The notes below the pieces were generated by a model that was not told the DNA's origin, ran no database searches, and saw only the letters and a program-made list of their open reading frames with translations. The position numbers and the translations under genes were made by a program. Positions 56,150 to 64,000 of a stretch of 64,000 nucleotides of DNA are shown here, piece by piece. Source of the stretch: Mallotus nudiflorus (taxonomy: Eukaryota; Streptophyta; Magnoliopsida; Malpighiales; Euphorbiaceae); assembly GCA_947683625.1 (NCBI GenBank), contig CANTUR010000460.1, positions 3,339,001 to 3,403,000 of the forward strand. The letters are read 5' to 3'. The stretch's first letter is position 1; each line of letters begins with the position of its first letter.

Positions 56150-56838
56150 TCATTTCCCCGCTTGCTCCAAGCACAGGTATTGCACTTCATCTTCGTCTAG
56201 GATATAAGAGAGACAGCTATTTCTCAGGTCTGTCCATATTCCAAAGTATAAAACCAAAGAAAGCATTTCAATATAATTCCAGCAAATCAATACAATTAGT
56301 TTATTCTGTATGCTGCCAAGTCATCTTCATGTAAAACTCTGGAACTATGATTAATATGTAAATAAATAAGCAAATTTGCATTACTTTTTATCTGGCAAGT
56401 GTTTGTTCAGTTTTGAGGTTGAAATGATTGAACGTAGCATCGAAAACATGTGAAATCTACCGCAAAAACAAATGTCAAACTCTTTATTCAATATATTTTA
56501 GCAAGGTAACTTTCTCAACACCAACTAAAACAGTAATGCTAAACGTTCCCTAATACAACTAGTGAAAAAAAAAAAGGTTCATCACTAATGTTGCGGAGAA
56601 AAAGCTAGGTTTGCCTGATGATGATTATAATGTGGAAATGGCCTCCCAAGTAGCATTAATGCATACAATTGCTTCGTGTCTGAGTTCAAGTACATAAAGA
56701 TAGCATCATACAGGCAAATCGAGTGTGTTTAGCTTTCACATGCTCCCTAGTAATGGTGATCTCAGATGGCCCCAGGGGCTGATCGCTGAAGTATGCAGTA
56801 CCATAGGCCTTGTACAAATCACCTTCCACCTGCTCCAT
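56150..56838 (-). other. Two candidate exons (small unidentified gene, or FKBP 3' UTR exons)
   Basis: Exon A, 56838-56712, starts ATG and reads MEQVEGDLYKAYGTAYFSDQ and on to a possible GTATGATG donor. Exon B, 56229-56150, follows a GGACAG acceptor and reads LRNSCLSYILDEDEVQYLCL and on to TGA. The phases agree (one base carried over), giving 68 aa if joined. I do not recognise the protein. Both lie on the FKBP strand, and exon A begins beside an acceptor (CTAG at 56845-56842) that could instead splice to the FKBP 3' UTR donor at 57236. They could be untranslated exons, a small downstream gene or chance. Confidence 0.3.
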
Positions 56839-56841
56839 ATT

Positions 56842-57236
56842 CTAGAAAAGTTGTCAAGTTTCCAATATTGCGCACCATTTTTTGTGAAATATCAGATGAT
56901 ATGTTAGCTAGAGTACGGAAACAGCCATTGTCTACAATTTTTTTAGTGTTTCTTGGTAATAAAATCATAATTTATCTAATCCTTAAAACCACTTATACTG
57001 CAGAATGTTACTGATATGGCAATGTAAGGGTGAAAAGAACATTAATTCGAAGATTAGAACTTCAAAAAATGAGATTAATTAGACATTAGTAATGCAGGTT
57101 CTTGATCCTATTTCTCAGTTCACTGAATAAAAAAAGTGGATTCTAGGTTGTGTTATGATTGCCTTCTGAATTTTAGTTGACAGCCCAAATTTTATCCAAG
57201 AAAAAAAATATCATTTCAAGATATCAGGAGGCTTAC
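56842..57236 (-). other. Possible intron in the 3' UTR of the FKBP gene
   Basis: A GTAAGC donor after CATG at 57237 and a TTTTCTAG acceptor at 56842 lie downstream of the stop at 57269. The junction would be 32 bases past the stop, inside the distance that usually escapes nonsense-mediated decay. If spliced, the candidate exon A at 56838 becomes 3' UTR. Confidence 0.35.
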
Positions 57237-57268
57237 CATGTCAGACCTTTATCTGTTTAAAATCGATT

Positions 57269-60095
57269 TCACTTCCTATTTCCTGAGTAGATGCCAACAA
57301 AATTGATATCGTATACAAGAGTTGCATTGCCAGGGATATTGCAATCACCTAAGAAACAATATCATAGGTGTCAGTGTTGAAGCAATTATGGGTATAAATG
57401 ATCAAAATTTGTTGCATTTATGTAGGTGTGCATGCACCATCATAAAAAATGAATTTGAAAATCCATCCAACAGAGGAACCAGTGGATTTGACAAAATCTA
57501 AGAGAGAATTGATAAAAATAAAATTCATCTGTTATACTGTCAGTTTTCGACAGCAGAAGCCAATGGTAGACCAGATGCACATCATCACACATGCAGAGGT
57601 TAAAGGACCATATTGCTACTAATTTAGAATTATTTTATCAGGTGTGACTGTGCTGCTAAATTTGTTGCATCTTGAAAGCATTGAATTAAAATGAACATTT
57701 TAATTACACTGGTAGTTCACCTGAAAAGCATCCTGCAGGCTCTGGTCCATATGCTAAATGTGGAGGAATCTGAAGCTTACGTTTTCCACCTGCAAAAGAA
57801 AAATGAGCAAGTTGACCTTCCCTTTACGAACGAGAATCGCTACACAAAATAGGAAACAACAGAAGTAATTCTTGTGTATTCAAATCCATACCTACATGCA
57901 TTGGTGGTACCCCTTCACCACCAAAAATTCCTTGATCCAATCCCCTAAGGACCTGGACAAATAATATTTATCCAAAATATTTTATCAACACGAAACAAGG
58001 GTGAAAAAAAGGCCAAACAGAACTGGTTTTTCACGTTTGATCTCCATGTTTATTTTTTCTTGAAAAATGGGGATTAGACTTAGGGTGATATCTTGAAAAG
58101 TTTCAATTCAGCATCAATCCATTTTTACCAAAATTGTCATTACCATTATCATTGTTGATGGTCTGTCATTGGCTTCCAACAATATTTTTTGCCTTATCCA
58201 AGTTCCAATTTCTTAATGGTTCTTAAGCAGGAAACGAAAAAAAAAAAAAAAAACCACCATTGAAGTGGGCACAAATGCAATGAAGGTGTCATACGACATG
58301 CAGTGCACAGCTTCAATAATCAAGATAAGAGAGAGCTTAAGTACATCGCCTAAAATGCCACCTAAACGGACTGAACCTAACCATGTTGTCCAAAATCTTT
58401 CTAGGCTCTTGGTAAGAGGACCTGGATGGTTAATGTGCATTCATCCTAGAATTGATTGTTAATATACATTTTAACAATGCTGATCGGGGCACATTTCACC
58501 ACTGTTAAGAAAAGTAGCGTTTGTCTTAAATAATATGACTGAAGAAGTCAGCTACCTTTTGTGTCCTCACTCCAATATTAACCCTATGCAGAGCTAGAGA
58601 CAGAATTCACAATTCAGTTTATCCCTTTTAGGAAGATGTTGGTTGCTAATTGCATATTTGTTTCTCATTTTAACAAAGTCCCATTGTAGAGATCATGTCA
58701 ACTCTAAAATTGAAGATAACATATGGTAACCATTCCCTGTCCTAACACAGGCTTCATTTGATATTTAAAATTTCACAATTGACGTAATGTGGTAAGCAGT
58801 GGAACAGCATCATGTGAAGCAAACTACAAAAGAAAAAGTGCTCCCAAGAATGAGATTTCAGGGCATACGAACCTATGGACATTGAAATATAAAAGAAACC
58901 AGATATTTCCAGAGAGCATTTGTAGTTGATAACTTGCATTGATTCAGAAAATATATTGAAATGAAGTAAAGTGACATCTGAAAAGTTACATACCTTTCCA
59001 ACGCCAATGCGCATGGTAAGAGGTCTGCCACGTTTATAACTGCTGTCAAAGACTATACCATCTGCAAATCTTGCTGTGTAATGGATCTATACAGAAAAAG
59101 AAAAAGAAAATTTAAGTTAAAGGTAATATTTGTGAAACTGAATGTTTATCAAATGGCTGTCATCCTTAGTTCCCAGTTAGTATGTCAAATAGTTGCCACT
59201 AACATCACAAATGCATTCTGTGCCAGCAAAGTGTGTCCATAGAATGAGGTTTTGCCCAAGAAAAGAGAGAGAGTACTGAACAAAATTCCAAGAAAAAACA
59301 CATTGCTCGAACACAAGCATTACGCATGTCAGAGAGTGACGATTTGAAAGGCTACAAGGACGTCTTTGATAGCAAAACATCCTTTTAATACGTCATTCTA
59401 ATACTTCTTAAGAAGAAAAAACATGATCAAACACATTTGAAATTATCCTATTTCTTAAATTTTAGCTCATCACAAACTTAGCAACCACTAAAAAATTATT
59501 CATTAACAACCACCAAAATCTTTCACTCACATATCACAGGTCATGCAGGAAACAGAGAGAAATGCAAGAAAAGACTGATAAATTAGCTGCAGACCAAAGA
59601 TAATTAACAAACAGTACTGATCAAATAATCATAATTAGTAAGACTGAGATTGCAATCATATATCAAACAATTCAATCAAAAGTTGCATTAATGTAATTGC
59701 TAAAGTTCTGAACTTACATTAATGAGCTCAGCATAAGGGGCCTCCTGACCGGAACCAACAGAAAGGTCACAATAACCAAGACCAGAGCGAACAAAATTGA
59801 AATCGCATAAAGGATCAGACACAGTAGCATAGTACTGAATTCTAGTAGCATTAGCATCCATTGGTGCAAAAGAAAGTATTGAAGCTGCTAAAAGCCCAAT
59901 ACCCATATCAAATAGGAGCTTTTTTGGGGTGGAAACAGAATTGGAAGAGATGTTAGCATCTTTGTTGCCGTTGTTATTATTATATGATAAACAAGAAAAT
60001 GGTGATAAAGAAGAAGTGGGTTTTGAAGGGAAAACTGGTTTATCAATGGTGGATAATGCTTTAAGGGATGTGATGGCTAGAGCAGAGAGTGCCAT
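57269..60095 (-). CDS. FKBP16-4: Thylakoid-lumen FKBP-type peptidyl-prolyl isomerase, five coding exons
   Basis: Exons on the minus strand: 60095-59718, 59086-58994, 57952-57892, 57789-57721 and 57348-57269 (stop). All introns are GT-AG, giving 226 aa. A chloroplast transit region is followed by a hydrophobic segment (about 60-76) ending in Ala81-Asn-Ala83, an AxA lumen signal. It is preceded by Lys-Lys, not Arg-Arg, which argues against the Tat route. The FKBP domain shows IHYTARFADGIVFDSSY, RIGVGKVLRGLDQGI, VPPMHVGGKRKLQIPPHLAYG and LVYDINFV. Cys97/Cys109 and Cys198/Cys203 match in position the two redox disulfides described for FKBP13. The SGDCNIPGNATLVYDINF ending suggests the FKBP16-4 group; the subgroup is from memory and is less certain than the family. 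Confidence 0.93.
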
Positions 60096-60892
<797 letters not shown>

Positions 60893-60929
60893 TTAGTCTA
60901 TTTACATCAAATTAGGGTATTAAGGACAC

Positions 60930-62890
60930 TAACCTGCTATACCTTTTAGAAGAAAAGGTTAGGAAGACCCTCAAACAGTTCTCTGAAACCTATATCATCT
61001 CTTATGACCAATTTACATATGGTGAGTTGATCAACACCATCCAACGTGAAGATCTCAAAATCTGTCAAGATTTGAAACTCCAAAAACACTTAAAATAGGA
61101 GTTGAGAAATACCAAACAAGAACTAGGATCCTTCTGTAAATAATTTGACTATAGCCTCGCCCAAAACCCCTATTGTAAAGGAGATTGCAGTAAAGATTCT
61201 TTGAAACCTTCATCTAAGAAATTTTCTAAGAAATATAGAAAATTCTTAAAAAGAAAGGACCCTTACTACAAAAAACTTTATAAGAAAACCTCTAAGAAAA
61301 ATAAAATTAATAAAGCCAAGAAAACTAGTATGAAAGGTGTTACTTGTTACTAATGTGGCAAGAAGAGATACATTTTTAAATACTGTAAGGTTTCCAAGAA
61401 ACTTCAAGAATTAGATTTAGAAGAGGAAGCCTTAAACAAACTTGCAGCCCTTCTTATAGAAACCTTTGAGTTTGAAACCAATTATGATGAATTCCTATAA
61501 ACAGGTTATCCTCAGATAAATGATATAGCAACTGATTCCTCCTCTTCTTCTGACACAGACTCTAGCAGTGAAGGTAAGCAACTTAATATGCTTACTAAAG
61601 AACAAACCTTGATCTTAGATGTCATTCAACATATAGATAACCTTGATGTCTAGAAGAAATATCTTGAACAACTTAGGCAATCTTTAGAAAAGGAAATTGA
61701 ACCTAAAGATACAAAGCTACCTTCCACTGGTAGAGGCATATATGACTTTACTACCATTCTGAACAGGAAGAATCCCAGTAGGAACCTTTAGGTGATATTC
61801 AGTAATTATACAGAGAAATAAAGACCATAAAAATTGAGATAAAGCAATTAAAAGATAAGTAGCAAAAATATTATGAGTTAATCCAATTTATTGTCACTAA
61901 ACTATCTGAAGAGTCTAGTGATAGTAATGAAACTAAGGATTCAAAACCTCAATCTTTAACTAATTTTGGTAAAGTCCCAGGAGATTTTTTCTGTGCTCTA
62001 AATCAAATTTCTTCTAAGAAATATATAATAAAAGTCTCTATTATTTTTTATAAAGATTTTCAACTTGATACCATAACACTGTTTGATATAGGTGTTGATT
62101 TAAGTTGCATAAAGACCAATATGGTTCCAAATCATTTTCAAGAACATACAACATAAAAACTTTCCTCTTTAAACAGTTTAAAAATGCAAATAGATGGAAA
62201 AAAAAAGGTAGTGTTTTAAACAATGGATTTCTAATAAAGACCTTTTTTCTTTTGGTTTCTAATATAAGTTATATGGTGATTTTAGGGATGTCATTCATTA
62301 ATTTAATAACTCCCTATTTAACCACTTATAACTCCATTGATTTCATAGATGATAAACTTCATATATCTTTTTCATTTTTGGAAAACCCAAAACCAAAAAT
62401 CTTAACCTTATTAAAGCTCACTCCATTTATAAAAATGAGATTATTGCTTTAATACGAGGAAAAGAGACTGATTTGCATGATTTAAAATAAAATGTCCATT
62501 TTTAAAAAATTGAACAACAATTAAAGACTGATTTGATAAAGTCAAGAATTTTTGAATTTTATAATATAGTCGAAAGATAAGTTTGTTTTGATTTGTCAAA
62601 TGCTTTTTGGAAGAGAAAGCAGTATATAGTTGAGTTGCTTTATGAGCCAGGATTTGATGAGAAAAATATTCCTCCCAAAGCTAGATCAATTCAGTTGAAT
62701 GCTGAACCGAAACAAGTATTGTAAGGAAGAAATACAAGATTTTGAATCCAAAGGATTGATCTCAAAATCCAGGTCTCCTTAGAGTTGTGCAACTTTCTAT
62801 GTCAATAAAGCTTTTGAAATAGAAAGAGGTACTCCTAGGCTTGTGATCAATTATAAACCTTTGAATAAAGCATTAAAATGGATTAGGTAT
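60930..62890 (+). pseudogene. Decayed endogenous pararetrovirus (Caulimoviridae) fragment
   Basis: On the plus strand a very Lys-rich stretch (61180-61340) leads to a CCHC zinc-knuckle-like block (about 61347-61390, with a stop inside it) and then acidic and Ser-rich sequence, the usual end of a caulimovirid coat protein. A protease-like block follows near 62070-62110, where the expected D-T/S-G triad reads D-I-G. The start of a reverse transcriptase lies at 62640-62880 (blocks resembling the FYVNKA and PRLVINYKPLNKA stretch). Several stops and frameshifts break all parts. RT catalytic motifs, RNase H and any movement protein are not in the window. It most resembles the petuvirus/florendovirus side of the family. 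It cannot express a virus as it stands. Confidence 0.72.
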
Positions 62891-64000
62891 TGTAGGCGGT
62901 GGGGTTTAACACACACCCAAGTGTTTGGCGACCACGACACTATGTGGGCTCGAGGCCCACTAGGAAATACGATATAGGTCTTGGGCCTATTCGAAGATGG
63001 AGTTGCCACCCGGATAAAAGCCGGGACACATTGTATAGCAACTGGATCCCACGGAGGTTCCCAGAAGCTGTCATCAGATATCGGGTTCACAAACTGGGTA
63101 TAAGCGTTTGAATGCTCACCCAACCTTGCAGTTGGCCTCCATTTGTGTTTTGCGTTTTATTACCATTTAATTATTTAATTATTTCCTCATTTACCACACG
63201 TAATAAAATTACCTTCGGATAATTGCCAGATTTTATAATTAAGTCTGAGTTTGCACATTAGTCCAATTTCATGTCTTTAAGTCCCAACATTCACATAACA
63301 CAGTAAATAAAATAAATAATAATTTACAACCATACATTCAAAATTAAATAGGGGGAAAGGGATTAAGGATTACAACACTTTTTAGCTAAATAAACTAATA
63401 ATACACAGAAAATAAACCAAACATATACTGAAAATAAACTATTAAAATAATATAAAAGCAGTAATATACAAGAGGTAACTAGCAAAAGTGACTACTCGAT
63501 GATAGAAATCATCAAGTAATTCCTGCAAATAACACACGGTTAGCCCTTCCTTTCATAAAAAAATGAAATCACATGTAACAATATTTACAAAGAGATTCTA
63601 TAAAGAGGTTTTCGCATTATAAACTAAAGAAAGTATCAAACAATCAAGGCTAAACATCATCATGTAATCATACAGGTGTATTAATGATCAAAAAGGGACA
63701 TACCGAAGTGGACGTCATAACAAACAAATAAAAAAATGAAACAAGAAGCAGGTTAACCCTGGCGACGCCTCATCAACAGGGGCTCTTACAATTCTGAGAC
63801 AAAAACTGGTAGCACACACATAAAAGATAGGCTCCTTAAAGGCTTGTCAATGGGGTGATCGGCTCATTGATGAGGCGATCGTCTCATTAAGATGAGGCGA
63901 TGCCTCTGTGAAGAGGCATCGCCTGACCACCAAGCCGGCTTTGACTTTCAAGATGTGCAGACTTCTACTCTAAGTAACCAAAATATGCATATACACACTC
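62891..64000 (-). mobile_element. LTR of the element 2 family interrupting the pararetrovirus (runs off the window)
   Basis: It starts TGTAGGCGGTGGGG and follows the element 2 LTR landmark by landmark (GGAAATACGATATAGGTC, CACCCAACCTTGC, GGGATTAAGGATTACAA). A GAGGCGATC-type cluster at about 63840-63930 lies where the 5' LTR of element 2 has one. The last viral bases GGTAT (62886-62890) would be one target-duplication copy; the other end is outside. Whether a complete element or a solo LTR lies here is unknown. Confidence 0.9.

Overview
The window is nuclear DNA from a flowering plant, most likely a woody or herbaceous eudicot. The grounds are AT-rich intergenic DNA, intron-containing nuclear genes of plant-only families, and dense nested LTR retrotransposons. 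The species cannot be fixed from sequence alone. Only about 8 kb (roughly 52.8-60.2 kb) is ordinary gene space. The rest is retrotransposon DNA, its debris, AT-rich spacer and a decayed pararetrovirus copy.

Left part (1-20 kb). A large Ty3/gypsy element of the Tat/Ogre type (element 1) runs on the minus strand: 5' LTR from 12784, then gag, protease, RT, two RNases H and integrase down to about 5.4 kb. Beyond the integrase it carries two genes in the opposite direction, a DUF7745-type gene (about 3.9-5.1 kb) and a plant-mobile-domain (PMD) gene (0.84-3.4 kb), and then a 61-bp tandem array at the window edge. A decayed Ty1/copia element (15353-36603, minus) follows. It is broken by a solo LTR of the element 1 family (15740-17861) and, inside its right LTR, by element 2.

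Centre (20.1-36.5 kb). Element 2 is a 16.4-kb Tat element on the minus strand with both LTRs, PBS, PPT and a perfect AACAT target duplication. It has the same layout as element 1: gag-pol on one strand, PMD and DUF7745 genes on the other, and tandem arrays beside the 3' LTR. Its pol reading frames are broken, and the RT and integrase catalytic residues are altered.

Right of centre (40.3-50.5 kb). Element 3 is on the plus strand with a perfect ATATA target duplication. It has lost everything between its 5' LTR and the end of the integrase but keeps both antisense genes.

Gene island (52.8-60.2 kb). A heavy-metal-associated isoprenylated plant protein gene (HIPP, plus strand, two exons) faces a thylakoid-lumen FKBP-type prolyl isomerase gene (minus strand, five coding exons, 226 aa). 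Two further possible exons lie just downstream of the FKBP.

Right end (60.7-64 kb). A TA/GA microsatellite is followed by a decayed endogenous caulimovirid, interrupted by an LTR of the element 2 family that runs off the window.

The most unusual signal is shared by the Tat elements. Short palindromic micro-repeats sit at corresponding places: the LTR, intron 1 of the antisense PMD gene, and the spacer before the antisense DUF7745 gene. The motif differs between families (GAGGCGATCGCCTC-type in elements 2, 3 and 4; AATTC/TCTAGA/CCGATCGG-type in element 1 and the solo LTR). Together with the antisense genes, this resembles a family-specific protein/target-motif system carried by the retrotransposons.
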